A stretch of 64,000 nt of DNA, taken from the NCBI GenBank assembly GCA_902795345.1, contig CADBKO010000001.1:1-64000 (forward strand), read 5' to 3'. The stretch comes from Oscillospiraceae bacterium. Its GTDB lineage: Bacteria > Bacillota > Clostridia > Oscillospirales > Oscillospiraceae. How positions within the stretch are numbered: the first letter of the stretch is position 1; each line of letters starts with the position of its first letter. Both the position numbers and the translations under genes were made by a program. Positions 52,211 through 64,000 of this stretch are shown piece by piece. The notes beneath the pieces are model-generated. The model saw nothing but the letters and a program-made list of their open reading frames with translations, was not told where the DNA came from and did not search any database.

Positions 52211-53269
52211 ATGAAGAAAGCGTATCTGGTTTTGCAGAATGGACAGGTCTACGAGGGCTTCCGCTTCGGCGCGGAGGGGGAGAGCCTGGGGGAGCTGGTG
52301 TTCACCACCGGCATGGGGGGCTATCTGGAGACCCTCACCGACCCCAGCTACTACGGGCAAATCGTCGTACAGACCTTCCCCCTCATGGGCAACTACGGGG
52401 TGATCCCCGCGGATTTCGAGGGCACCCCCCGCCTGCGGGCTTATGTGGTCCGGGAGTGGTGCCCCGCGCCCTCCAATTTCCGCTGCGAAGGGGACCTGGA
52501 TTCCTTCCTGAAGGAGCGGAACATCCCCGGCCTCTGGGGGGTGGACACACGGCTCCTCACCCGCACCCTGCGGGACGAGGGGGTCATGAACGCCCTGCTC
52601 TGCGATCATGTTCCGGACGACCTGAGCGCCATCGCTGCTTACCGGGTCACGGACGCCCTGGCGGCGGTGAGCTGCGGGGAAAAACGGGTGTTTTCTCCTG
52701 CGGGCCGGACGAAGCACCGGGTCGCCCTGCTGGATTACGGCATGAAGGGGAATATCCTGCGGGAGCTCACCGGACGCGGCTGTGAAGTCACCGTCTGCCC
52801 CGCCTCCACAGCGGCGGAGGAGATCCTTTCCGGCAGCTTCGACGGCCTCATGCTCTCTAACGGCCCCGGCGACCCGGCGGAGAACGCCTTCCAGATCGCC
52901 CAGCTTCAGCAGCTGCTGGGCCGTCTGCCCCTTTTCGGCATCTGCCTGGGCCACCAGCTCACCGCTCTTGCGGCGGGAGGCAGCACCTATAAGCTGAAAT
53001 TCGGACACCGGGGGGTGAACCAGCCGGTGCGCGTCCCCGGCAGCCACCGGACCTATATCACCAGCCAGAACCACGGCTATGCCGTGGCCGAAGGCGTCCC
53101 CGGCGGGGAAGTGTCCTTCCTGAATGCAAACGATTCATCCTGCGAGGGCATGGATTACCCGGGCCTGCGGGCCTTCACCGTGCAGTTCCACCCGGAAGCC
53201 TGCGCGGGCCCCAAGGATACGGCTTTTCTCTTTGACCGCTTTATCTCCCTTATGGAAGGAGGCGACTGA
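52211..53269 (+). CDS. carA: Carbamoyl-phosphate synthase small subunit
   Basis: The 352-residue subunit hydrolyses glutamine and channels ammonia to CarB. It shows SNGPGDP, the nucleophile site GICLGHQL and the His/Glu pair in VQFHPEACAGP. Start: ATG 52211 (MKKAYLVLQNGQVYEG) fits the usual N-terminus and has better spacing from GTGGAG; ATG 52202, overlapping guaA, is the alternative. It is followed after two bases by carB. Confidence 0.95.
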   Translation: MKKAYLVLQNGQVYEGFRFGAEGESLGELVFTTGMGGYLETLTDPSYYGQIVVQTFPLMGNYGVIPADFEGTPRLRAYVVREWCPAPSNFRCEGDLDSFLKERNIPGLWGVDTRLLTRTLRDEGVMNALLCDHVPDDLSAIAAYRVTDALAAVSCGEKRVFSPAGRTKHRVALLDYGMKGNILRELTGRGCEVTVCPASTAAEEILSGSFDGLMLSNGPGDPAENAFQIAQLQQLLGRLPLFGICLGHQLTALAAGGSTYKLKFGHRGVNQPVRVPGSHRTYITSQNHGYAVAEGVPGGEVSFLNANDSSCEGMDYPGLRAFTVQFHPEACAGPKDTAFLFDRFISLMEGGD

Positions 53270-53271
53270 CC

Positions 53272-56200
53272 GTGCCCAGAGATCAGTCCATCCGCAAGGT
53301 GCTGGTCATCGGCTCCGGCCCCATCGTCATCGGCCAGGCGGCGGAATTTGACTATGCCGGGACCCAGGCCTGCCGGGTGCTGAAGGCCGCGGGGGTGCAG
53401 GTGGTGCTGGTGAACACGAACCCCGCCACCATCATGACGGATCAAAGCATGGCGGACAGCATCTACCTGGAGCCCCTGAAGGTGGAGACCCTGGAGCGCA
53501 TCATCGCCAAGGAGCGGCCCGACAGCCTCCTGGCGGGGCTGGGGGGCCAGACGGGCCTGACCCTGGCCATGGAACTGGATAAAGCGGGCGTCCTTCGGAA
53601 ATACGGCGTCCGCCTCCTGGGAACGGACGCCGCGGCCATCTCCCGGGCGGAGGACCGCAAGCTCTTCAAGGAGGCCATGGAAGAGATCGGCCAGCCGGTG
53701 ATCGAATCCGAAGCCGTGGAATCCGAGGAAGCGGCCCTCCGGGCGGCGCAGCGCATCGGCTATCCGGTGATCGTCCGCCCCGCCTTCACCCTGGGGGGCG
53801 GGGGCGGCGGCACCGCCCGCAACGAAGATGAGATGCGCCTCATCGCCCACACGGGGCTGGAGGCTTCCCCCATCCGGCAGATCCTGGTGGAAAGGTCCAT
53901 CGCCGGGTGGAAGGAGATCGAATTTGAGACCATGCGGGATGCTGCGGGCAACGTGATCGCCGTATGCAGCATGGAGAACGTGGACCCCGTGGGCGTCCAC
54001 ACCGGGGACAGCGTGGTGGTGGCTCCCACCCTCACCCTGGCGGACCGGGAATACCAGATGCTCCGGTCTGCCTCCCTGGAGATCATCTCCCACCTGGGCA
54101 TCGTGGGGGGCTGCAATGTGCAGCTGGCCCTGGACCCCAAGAGCTTTGAATATGCGGTGATCGAGGTCAATCCCCGGGTCTCCCGCTCCTCCGCCCTGGC
54201 CAGCAAGGCCACGGGCTACCCCATCGCCAAGATCACGGCGAAGATCGCTCTGGGCTATACCCTGGATGAGATCAAAAACGACATCACCGGCAAGACCTGC
54301 GCCTGCTTCGAGCCTGCCCTGGATTATGTGGTGGTAAAACTCCCCAAATGGCCCTTTGATAAATTTGCCGACGCAAGCCGGACCCTGGGGACCCAGATGA
54401 AGGCCACGGGGGAGGTCATGGCCATCGCCCCCAACTTTGAAATGGCCCTCATGAAGGCCCTGCGGGGCGCCGAGATCGGCATGGACACCCTGAACAAAGC
54501 GCCGGACGACGATGCGCCTTTGCCGGAACGGCTGCGCCGGGTGGACGACCACCGGCTGTTCACCGTCTTCGAAGCCCTGAAAGCGGGCGTCAGTGTGGAG
54601 GAGATCCACGCGGTCACGGGCATCGACCCCTTCTTTATCCACAAGCTCCAAAACCTGGCGGAATTTGAAGGGTCCCTGAAGGACGGCCTCACGGCGGAAG
54701 CCTATGAGGAGGGAAAGCGCCTGGGTTACACCGACGAAGCCCTCCTGCGCCTCAGCGGCGCGAAGGCCCTGCCCTGTGCGCCCAAAACTGCCGTCTACCG
54801 CATGGTGGATACCTGCGCCGCCGAGTTCGACGCGGAGACCCCCTATTTCTATTCCACCTTCGATTCCTTCTGCGAGTCCCGGGCCTTCCGGCGCAGCACT
54901 AAGCCGGTGATCCTGGTGCTGGGCTCCGGCCCCATCCGCATCGGCCAGGGCATCGAATTCGATTATTCCTCCGTCCGCTGCGTCCATACCCTGAAAGAGC
55001 TGGGCTATGAGGCGGTCATCGTCAACAACAACCCGGAGACCGTCTCCACGGACTACGACACCGCCGACCGGCTCTATTTCGAGCCTCTCACCCCCGAGGA
55101 TGTGATGCACATCGTCGCGGCGGAGAAGCCCGTGGGGGTGGTGGTGGCCTTCGGCGGCCAGACCGCCATCCGCCTGGCGAAATTCCTGGACAGTGCGGGC
55201 GTGCCCATCCTGGGCACCAGCGCGGCGAGCATCGACCTGGCGGAGGATCGGGAGCAGTTCGACGCCCTCCTGGAGCGCTTTTCCATCCGGCGGCCCAAAG
55301 GAAAGGCCGTCCTCACCCTGGAAGAAGCCCTGCAAGCGGCGGAGGAGCTGGGCTATCCCGTCCTGCTGCGCCCCAGCTATGTCATCGGCGGGCAGAACAT
55401 GGTCATCGCCCACACCGAGGAGGATGTGCGCACCTATATGGAGGTCATCCTTCGGGGGAAGATCGTCAGCCCCGTGCTGGTGGACCAGTATCTCATGGGC
55501 AAGGAGCTGGAGGTGGATGTGATCTCCGACGGGGAGAGCGTGCTCATCCCCGGCATCATGCAGCATATCGAGCGGTCCGGCGTCCACAGCGGGGATTCCA
55601 TCGCGGTCTATCCCCCCTTCTCCATCGGGGACCGGCTGCTGAAAACCATTGTGGATTCTTCGGAAAAGCTGGCCCTGGCCCTGGGCACCAGGGGCCTGGT
55701 GAACATCCAGTATCTGATCTACCACGGGGAGCTGTATGTGATCGAGCTGAACCCCCGGGCTTCCCGTACCGTGCCCTATATCTCCAAGGTGACGGGGGTC
55801 CCCATGGTGGACCTGGCCGCCAGGGTCATGGTGGGGCAGCCCCTCAAATCCCTGGGCTACGGCACGGGGCTGTACCGCCGCCCGCCTTACGTGGCGGTGA
55901 AGGTGCCGGTGTTCTCCTTTGAAAAGATCGCGGACGCCAACGCTGCCCTCAGCCCGGAGATGAAGTCCACCGGGGAAGTGCTGGGGGTGGGGAAGAACCT
56001 GCGGGAGGCCCTGTTCAAGGGCCTGATCTCCGCCGGTTATCACGTGGAAAAGCACAGCCGCAGCCAGGAGGAACAGGCTGCGGCAGACCTGGCGGGAAAA
56101 TGCCAGGCCAGTCACGGCGGGATGCTCATCTCCGTCAATAAGCGGGACCAGCCGGAGATCGTGGACGTGGCCCGGCGGCTTATCGAACTGGGCTTCCGCC

Positions 56201-57354
56201 TCTATGCCACGGCGGGCACCGCCGCCGAGATCTCCCGCCTGGGGACCGAGGTGGAGGTGGTGGGGAAGCTGGGCCGGGACGACCGGGTGATGAAGCTGCT
56301 GGAAACGGGGAAGATCGACTACGTTATCCTCACCGGAAGCGCGGAAAAGGCCTATATCCGGGATTTCATCCGCCTCAACCGGCGCTGCGTGCAGCTGGGC
56401 ATCCCCTGTCTCACCAGCCTGGACACGGCGGAAGCCCTGGCGGACATCCTGGCCTCCCGCTACACCCTGGGGAATACGGAGCTGGTGGACATCTGCCACC
56501 TGCGCACAGAGCGGCAGAAGCTCCGCTTCTCCAAAATGGAGACCTGCGGCAACGACTATATCTTCCTGGAGAATTTCGACGGATCCGTCACCTGCCCGGA
56601 ATCCCTCTGCGTCACCCTCTGCGACCGTCACAGCGGCGTGGGGGCCGACGGCCTGGTGCTCATGGAGCGCTCGGAGATCGCCCCGGCGAAGATGCGCATG
56701 TTCAATGCCGACGGCTCCGAGGGGGCCATGGCCGGCAACGCCCTCAGGTGCATGGCGAAATATCTCCACGACCGTCAGCTGGCCTCTGGGGAGGAGATCG
56801 CCATCGAGACCCAAGGCGGCGTGAAGACCCTGCGGGTCTACACCACCGACGGCCTGGTGACCTCCGCCAGCGCGGACATGGGCCGGGCCTCCTTCCGGAT
56901 GCAGCCGGAGCAGGTGGCCCTGCCGGGGGAACGGTTCATCGACTGCCCCGTGACCATCGCCGGGAAGGAAGAGCGCATCACCTGCGTGGATATGGGGAAT
57001 CCCCACTGCGTCGTCTTCTGCGACCGGGTGGACGGGGTGGACATCTCCGCCGCAGGCCCGCAGTTTGAAAACGCCCCCATCTTCCCCCAGCGGATCAACA
57101 CGGAGTTCATCCGTGTGGTGAACCGGCGCACCATCAAGATGCGGGTCTGGGAGCGGGGCAGCGGGGAGACCATGGCCTGCGGCACCGGGGCCTGTGCGGC
57201 GGTGGCGGCGGCGGTGGAAAACGGGCTGTGCGACGAAGGACAGGATATTTCCGTCCGCTGCAAGGGGGGCGAGCTCATCGTCCGCTACACCCCCGAGGGC
57301 GTCACCCTCACGGGGGACACCCGGCTGGTTTACACCGGCGAAACGGAGTTTTAG
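53272..57354 (+). CDS. carB: Carbamoyl-phosphate synthase large subunit fused to a DapF-like domain
   Basis: Of 1360 residues, about 1-1075 are a complete CarB: two ATP-grasp halves (GSGPIVIGQAAEFDYAGTQA and GSGPIRIGQGIEFDYSSVRC) and the MGS-like regulatory domain from about 950. Residues from about 1085 form a diaminopimelate epimerase fold. Its first catalytic Cys is replaced by Ala1154 (SEGAMAGNALRC), while the second, Cys1303 (MACGTGAC), is kept, so normal epimerisation is unlikely. GTG 53272 follows GGAGG. No frameshift or stop separates the parts, and a full-length standalone dapF is next. The fused part may be a regulatory or structural paralogue. Confidence 0.93.
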   Translation: MPRDQSIRKVLVIGSGPIVIGQAAEFDYAGTQACRVLKAAGVQVVLVNTNPATIMTDQSMADSIYLEPLKVETLERIIAKERPDSLLAGLGGQTGLTLAMELDKAGVLRKYGVRLLGTDAAAISRAEDRKLFKEAMEEIGQPVIESEAVESEEAALRAAQRIGYPVIVRPAFTLGGGGGGTARNEDEMRLIAHTGLEASPIRQILVERSIAGWKEIEFETMRDAAGNVIAVCSMENVDPVGVHTGDSVVVAPTLTLADREYQMLRSASLEIISHLGIVGGCNVQLALDPKSFEYAVIEVNPRVSRSSALASKATGYPIAKITAKIALGYTLDEIKNDITGKTCACFEPALDYVVVKLPKWPFDKFADASRTLGTQMKATGEVMAIAPNFEMALMKALRGAEIGMDTLNKAPDDDAPLPERLRRVDDHRLFTVFEALKAGVSVEEIHAVTGIDPFFIHKLQNLAEFEGSLKDGLTAEAYEEGKRLGYTDEALLRLSGAKALPCAPKTAVYRMVDTCAAEFDAETPYFYSTFDSFCESRAFRRSTKPVILVLGSGPIRIGQGIEFDYSSVRCVHTLKELGYEAVIVNNNPETVSTDYDTADRLYFEPLTPEDVMHIVAAEKPVGVVVAFGGQTAIRLAKFLDSAGVPILGTSAASIDLAEDREQFDALLERFSIRRPKGKAVLTLEEALQAAEELGYPVLLRPSYVIGGQNMVIAHTEEDVRTYMEVILRGKIVSPVLVDQYLMGKELEVDVISDGESVLIPGIMQHIERSGVHSGDSIAVYPPFSIGDRLLKTIVDSSEKLALALGTRGLVNIQYLIYHGELYVIELNPRASRTVPYISKVTGVPMVDLAARVMVGQPLKSLGYGTGLYRRPPYVAVKVPVFSFEKIADANAALSPEMKSTGEVLGVGKNLREALFKGLISAGYHVEKHSRSQEEQAAADLAGKCQASHGGMLISVNKRDQPEIVDVARRLIELGFRLYATAGTAAEISRLGTEVEVVGKLGRDDRVMKLLETGKIDYVILTGSAEKAYIRDFIRLNRRCVQLGIPCLTSLDTAEALADILASRYTLGNTELVDICHLRTERQKLRFSKMETCGNDYIFLENFDGSVTCPESLCVTLCDRHSGVGADGLVLMERSEIAPAKMRMFNADGSEGAMAGNALRCMAKYLHDRQLASGEEIAIETQGGVKTLRVYTTDGLVTSASADMGRASFRMQPEQVALPGERFIDCPVTIAGKEERITCVDMGNPHCVVFCDRVDGVDISAAGPQFENAPIFPQRINTEFIRVVNRRTIKMRVWERGSGETMACGTGACAAVAAAVENGLCDEGQDISVRCKGGELIVRYTPEGVTLTGDTRLVYTGETEF

Positions 57355-57366
57355 GGAGGGAAAACC

Positions 57367-58158
57367 ATGCACTTCACGAAAATGCAGGGCTTGGGCAACG
57401 ACTATCTCTATGTCTATGGGGAGCCCGAGAGCCCGGAAAGCCTGTCCATAAAGCTGTCGGACCGGCATTTCGGCCCCGGCTCCGACGGCATGATCTGGAT
57501 CTCCCCCTCCCCCCTGGCGGATTTCCGCATGCGCATCTTCAATGCCGACGGTTCGGAGGCAAAGATGTGCGGCAACGGCATCCGCTGCGTGGGGAAATAC
57601 GTCTATGAAAAGGGCTACACAGACAAGACCAGGCTCACGGTGGAGACCCTTTCCGGGGTCAAGAGCCTGGAGCTGCAGGTGGCCTACGGCAAGGTGCGCA
57701 GCGTCACCGTGGAGATGGGGCGGGCCGTGGTGAGCCCGGAAAGGACCGTCCTTGCCTGCGGCGAAGAAGTGCGCCTTACCCCCGTGGACATGGGGAATCC
57801 CCATGCCGTGGTTTTCACGGAGGACGCGGAGGCGGCTCCCCTGGAGACCCTGGGAAGGGCCGTGGAGCGCCATGAGGCTTTCCCCGGCGGGGTGAACGTG
57901 GAGTTCGTGCAGCTCCTGGGGCCCAACCGCCTGCGGATGCGGGTCTGGGAGCGGGGCAGCGGCGTGACCCTGGCCTGCGGCACCGGGGCCTGCGCCAGCA
58001 CGGCGGCAGCGGCGGCCCGGGGCCTTGTCTCCTATGGGGAAAGTGTGAGCGTGGTGCTGGACGGAGGAACGCTGACCGTGACCGTCTCGCCTGACGGCCG
58101 GGTGAAAATGAGCGGCCCCGCCGAATTTGTTTATGAGGGGGATACGGAGCTATGCTGA
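57367..58158 (+). CDS. dapF: Diaminopimelate epimerase
   Basis: The 263-residue enzyme interconverts LL- and meso-diaminopimelate for lysine and peptidoglycan. Both catalytic cysteines are present: Cys68 in SEAKMCGNGIRC and Cys204 in LACGTGACAS. It starts at ATG 57367 after GGAGGG, 12 bases from the carB fusion. Its stop overlaps dapL by seven bases. This intact copy probably performs the actual DapF reaction. Confidence 0.95.
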   Translation: MHFTKMQGLGNDYLYVYGEPESPESLSIKLSDRHFGPGSDGMIWISPSPLADFRMRIFNADGSEAKMCGNGIRCVGKYVYEKGYTDKTRLTVETLSGVKSLELQVAYGKVRSVTVEMGRAVVSPERTVLACGEEVRLTPVDMGNPHAVVFTEDAEAAPLETLGRAVERHEAFPGGVNVEFVQLLGPNRLRMRVWERGSGVTLACGTGACASTAAAAARGLVSYGESVSVVLDGGTLTVTVSPDGRVKMSGPAEFVYEGDTELC

Positions 58159-59336
58159 CGCCCAACCGACATTATTCCGAATTGCAGGATTCCTATCTAT
58201 TTGCCCGCATCGCGGAGAAGACAAAGGCTTATCTGGCGGAAAACCCCGGCCAAAGGCTGCTGCGCATGGGCATCGGGGATGTGTCCCAGCCCCTCTGTCC
58301 GGCGGTGATCGAGGCCCTGCATGCCGCGGTGGAGGACCAGGCGAAAAAGGAGACCTTCCGGGGCTATCTCCCGGAGTGCGGCGCGCCCTTCCTGCGGGAG
58401 GCCGTCGCCCGCCATTATGCTTCCCGGGGCGTCGCCCTCAGCCCGGAGGAGGTCTTCGTGTCCTCCGGGGCCAGCGACGAGCTGGGCCATATCCTGGACC
58501 TCTTTGACCCTATGAGTCCCGCCCTGATCCCGGAGCCCGCCTATCCCGCCTATGTGGACGCCAGCGTCCTGGCCGGGCGAAGGATCGTCCACCTGCCCAC
58601 GAGCCGGGAGAATGGCTTCCTGCCCTCCCCGGAGGCGGCGGGGGAGGGGGACCTGGTTTACCTCTGCTCGCCCAACAACCCCACCGGCGCGGTGCTGGGC
58701 AGGGAGCAGCTGAAGGCCTGGGTGGACTGGGCGAGGGCGCGGGGCGCGGTGATCCTCTTTGACGCGGCCTATGAGGCCTTCATCCGGGACCCGGCCATTC
58801 CCCACAGCGTCTTCGAGATCGAGGGGGCGCGGGAATGTGCCATCGAGATCTGTTCCCTGAGCAAGACGGCGGGCTTCACCGGCACCCGCCTGGGCTATAC
58901 GGTCATCCCCAAGGAGCTGGAGCGCGGCGGCATGAACCTCAACGCCATGTGGGTGCGCAACCGCACCACCAAGTCTAACGGCGTCTCTTATATCCTCCAG
59001 CGGGGCGGGGAAGCCGTCTTCGCCCCGGAGGGACAGCGCCAGGTCCGGGAGACCCTGGCGATCTACCAGGGAAACGCCGCCCTGATGGCGGAGACCTTGG
59101 ACCGCCTGGGCGTCTGGTACACCGGCGGCCTCAACGCGCCTTATATCTGGATGGCGTGTCCCAAGGGCCTTTCCAGCTGGGCGCTTTTCGATCTTTTGCT
59201 GCATAAGATCCAGGTGGTGGGCACCCCCGGCGAGGGCTTCGGGGCTTCCGGCGAGGGCTATTTCCGCTTCTCCGCCTTCGGCAGCCCGGAGGACACCCGG
59301 GAGGCCATGGCCCGCCTGGAAGGATTGCTGAAATAA
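58152..59336 (+). CDS. dapL: LL-diaminopimelate aminotransferase
   Basis: The 394-residue PLP enzyme makes LL-diaminopimelate directly from tetrahydrodipicolinate using glutamate as amino donor. Features are RMGIGDVSQPLCPAV, CSPNNPTGAV, the PLP lysine in SLSKTAGFTGTRLGY, and YFRFSAFG near the end. It overlaps dapF by seven bases. Use of DapL replaces DapC/D/E and is typical of Clostridia, Chlamydia and plants. Confidence 0.94.
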   Translation: MLTPNRHYSELQDSYLFARIAEKTKAYLAENPGQRLLRMGIGDVSQPLCPAVIEALHAAVEDQAKKETFRGYLPECGAPFLREAVARHYASRGVALSPEEVFVSSGASDELGHILDLFDPMSPALIPEPAYPAYVDASVLAGRRIVHLPTSRENGFLPSPEAAGEGDLVYLCSPNNPTGAVLGREQLKAWVDWARARGAVILFDAAYEAFIRDPAIPHSVFEIEGARECAIEICSLSKTAGFTGTRLGYTVIPKELERGGMNLNAMWVRNRTTKSNGVSYILQRGGEAVFAPEGQRQVRETLAIYQGNAALMAETLDRLGVWYTGGLNAPYIWMACPKGLSSWALFDLLLHKIQVVGTPGEGFGASGEGYFRFSAFGSPEDTREAMARLEGLLK

Positions 59337-61123
59337 ATTGGACGGAGGAAAGAAGACATGTGCGGGATCGTCGGATTCACGGGAGCGCAGCAGGCGGCTC
59401 CCCTGCTGCTGGAAGGCCTGAAAAAGCTGGAATACCGGGGCTATGACTCGGCGGGCGTCGCCGTCCTGGGGGACGGGACCATCCGGGTGGAGAAGGTCAG
59501 CGGCAAGGTGCAGAAGCTCTGCGAAAAGACCCTGGACGGCGCCGCCGTGCCCGGCACGGCGGGCATCGGCCACACTCGCTGGGCCACCCACGGGGCCCCC
59601 ACGGACAATAACGCCCACCCCCATCTGAGTAACGACGGGCGCTGGGCCGTGGTGCACAACGGCATCATCGAGAATTACGCCGCCCTCCGGGAGGAGCTCA
59701 TCGCCAAGGGCTTCCCCTTCCACAGCGAGACGGACACGGAGGTCATCGTCCACCTGCTGGAATACTACGATTCCGGCGATATGAAGACCACGGTGATGAA
59801 GACCGTGGCCCGCCTGGAGGGGTCCTATGCCCTGGGCGTCCTCTGCGCCGACAGGCCGGGCACCCTCTTTGCCGTGCGGGAGGCCAGCCCCCTCATCCTG
59901 GGGGTGGGGGTGGGGGAGAATTACTTCGCCTCCGATGTGACGGCCCTGGTCTCCTATACGAAAAACGCCGTCTACCTGGACGACGGGGAATTTGCGGAGC
60001 TGACGCCGGAGGGCATCACCGTCTATGACTGCTCCGGCCACCGGATGGATAAGCCCATCAGCCGCATCACCTGGGATGTGGAGGCGGCGGAAAAGGGGGG
60101 CTACGAGCATTTTATGCTCAAGGAGATCATGGAGCAGCCCGCCGCCGTCCGGGCCGCCATCGCCCCCCGCCTCAAGGACGGGGAAGTGGCCCTGGAGGAA
60201 TTTGACCTTTCCCCGGAAGAGCTGCGGAGCTTCACGAAGATCGTCGTCACCGCCTGCGGCAGCGCCTATTATGCGGGCTGCGCGGCCCGCTACGCCCTGG
60301 AATCCCTGACCAGGATCCCCGTGGAGGCGGTGCTGGCCAGCGAGCTGCGCTACGCCGACCCCATCATCGACGAGCACACCCTCCTTATCGTCATCAGCCA
60401 GTCGGGGGAGACGGCGGACACCATCGCCGCCATGAAGGAATGCCGCAGCCGGGGAGCCAAGGCCCTGGCCATCGTCAATGTGGTGGGCAGCACCATCGCC
60501 AAGACCGCCGACTGGACCCTTTATACCTGGGCGGGCCCGGAGATCGCCGTGGCCACCACCAAGGGCTACACCACCCAGCTGGCGGTGCTGTTCCTTCTGA
60601 GCATGAGCATGGGGCGGAAGCTGGGGAGGCTGGATGACGACCGCTATGCCCTCCTGCTCTATGATCTCCTGCGCCTCCCCAAGCTCATCCAGAACGCCAT
60701 CGACCTGAACCACGGCCTCCCCGCCCTGGCCAAGAAATACCATGATTCCCCCTCCCTGTTCTTCATCGGGCGCAACACCGACTGGGCCTCCGCCCTGGAG
60801 GGGGCGCTGAAAATGAAGGAGATCTCCTATATCCACGCGGAGAGCTACGCCGCCGGGGAGCTGAAGCACGGCACCATCGCCCTTATCGAGGAGGGGACGC
60901 CGGTGGTGGCCGTCTGCTGCAACGAGGCCCTGGAGGATAAGACCGTCAGCAACATCGTGGAGGTGAAAGCCCGGGGCGCAAAGGTGCTGGCCGTGGCCTT
61001 CCGGGGGGACCGGAAGATCGTCGCCCAGGCCAACGACGTGATCTATGTCCCGAAGATCAACACCCTCTTTTCCCCCGTCCTGGCGGTGATCCCCATGCAG
61101 CTTCTGGCCTATTATGTGGCGAA

Positions 61124-63525
<2,402 letters not shown>

Positions 63526-63555
63526 TCCGGAAAACGTAAAATCTCCGGAATTCTC

Positions 63556-63584
63556 TTGCGAAACAGGCCTGGAAAGATTAAAAT
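63556..63584 (+). promoter_or_regulatory. Promoter of the right-edge glutamine synthetase gene
   Basis: TTGCGA (63556-63561) and TAAAAT (63579-63584) are separated by 17 bases, followed by AAGGAG (63610-63615) before the ATG at 63626. No attenuator hairpin is seen in this short leader. Confidence 0.6.
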
Positions 63585-63625
63585 ACCGAACAAAAGTGGC
63601 AAAACAGGGAAGGAGCGATCATCCC

Positions 63626-64000
63626 ATGAATTATACGCCGGATGAGGTAATGGAATATATCTCGGAGGAGGACGTGAAGTTCGTGCGCATGGCCTTCTGC
63701 GATATTTTCGGCAGACAGCGCAACGTGGCCATCATGGCCGGGGAGCTGCCCCGGGCCTTTGAGCACGGGATCGCCTTCGACGCCTCCGCCGTGGCGGGCT
63801 TTGAGATGGATGTGCGTTCGGACCTGTTCCTGCGGCCCGACGCGGCCACCCTGAAGGAGCTGCCCTGGCGTCCCCAGCATGGGAGGGTGGCCCATATGTT
63901 CTGCGACGTAGTCCATCCGGACGGGACCCCCTGCGCTTCCGACCTGCGGGCGCTCCTGCGGCGGACGGCGGAGGACGCGGCGAAGAAGGGCTATGAATTC
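63626..64000 (+). CDS. Glutamine synthetase, type I-like (3' end outside window)
   Basis: The visible 125 residues begin MNYTPDEVMEYISEEDVKFV and include AFCDIFGRQRNVAIM and the segment FEHGIAFDASAVAGF, the N-terminal beta-grasp domain of GlnA-type enzymes. ATG 63626 follows AAGGAG at 63610. The gene is divergent from pyrG, with its own promoter. Because type III glnN is also in the cluster, the organism has two glutamine synthetases here. The active-site half lies beyond the edge, so activity cannot be judged. Confidence 0.85.
   Translation, partial: MNYTPDEVMEYISEEDVKFVRMAFCDIFGRQRNVAIMAGELPRAFEHGIAFDASAVAGFEMDVRSDLFLRPDAATLKELPWRPQHGRVAHMFCDVVHPDGTPCASDLRALLRRTAEDAAKKGYEF

Noticed and set aside
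53155-57873. 1572-codon minus-strand open frame antisense to carB
   Set aside because: High-GC genes often leave an open antisense frame; the plus strand encodes a complete, motif-rich CarB.

Overview
The window looks like a chromosomal segment of an anaerobic, moderately GC-rich Clostridia (Firmicutes), possibly Oscillospirales-like. This rests on a type III glutamine synthetase, LL-diaminopimelate aminotransferase (DapL), an ECF-type vitamin transporter, oxygen-sensitive Bacillus-type PurF, an SLH protein, prepilins with a giant InlB-repeat pilin-like protein, and clostridial-style serine-recombinase cassettes. The taxonomic placement is inference from gene content only.

Layout. Positions 1-4296 hold the end of a TIM-barrel sugar isomerase gene and an ECF transporter: EcfT, then one polypeptide joining both ATPases and an S component. 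From about 4.3 to 16.4 kb lies a decayed integrative/conjugative element. It contains a sigma-like/MazF-like chimera, a three-gene serine recombinase cassette, an AbiEi/AbiEii toxin-antitoxin pair with an operator over its promoter, a recombinase 3' tail remnant, an AT-rich Ser/Thr-kinase plus TPR gene pair, and the C-terminal half of a VirB4-type ATPase. From 16.4 to 21.2 kb are an AAA/DUF4143 ATPase, a MarR-GNAT-racemase operon with a clear operator, and a frameshifted accessory gene. From 21.2 to 34.5 kb are an SLH protein and a four-gene prepilin operon that ends in a 3237-residue protein.

From 34.6 kb to the right edge almost every gene makes or uses glutamine or ammonia. Leftward runs glnN - amt::PII fusion - purC - purF - asnB - purA - purB. 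Rightward and divergent runs a five-gene split glutamate synthase - guaA - carA - carB::dapF-like fusion - dapF - dapL - glmS. Convergent to it is pyrG, with a second glutamine synthetase gene running off the right edge. The three main promoters (glnN, glutamate synthase, pyrG) share one architecture. Each has a TTGAC-type promoter with a 17-bp spacer and, at the predicted 5' end of the RNA, a 5-bp hairpin with a hexaloop matching AANGRC. The 5' arm of that hairpin is also the 5' arm of an intrinsic terminator. This looks like one shared attenuation switch controlling a glutamine-nitrogen supercluster, and it resembles half of the two-hairpin RNA target of ANTAR antiterminators.

Other unusual points are a CarB protein fused to a DapF paralogue that has lost one catalytic cysteine, next to an intact dapF; an Amt transporter fused to a PII domain lacking the usual modified tyrosine; and a four-copy array between glmS and pyrG in which the 3' end of glmS (the Tn7-type target sequence) is repeated. 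No tRNA, rRNA or CRISPR array was seen.
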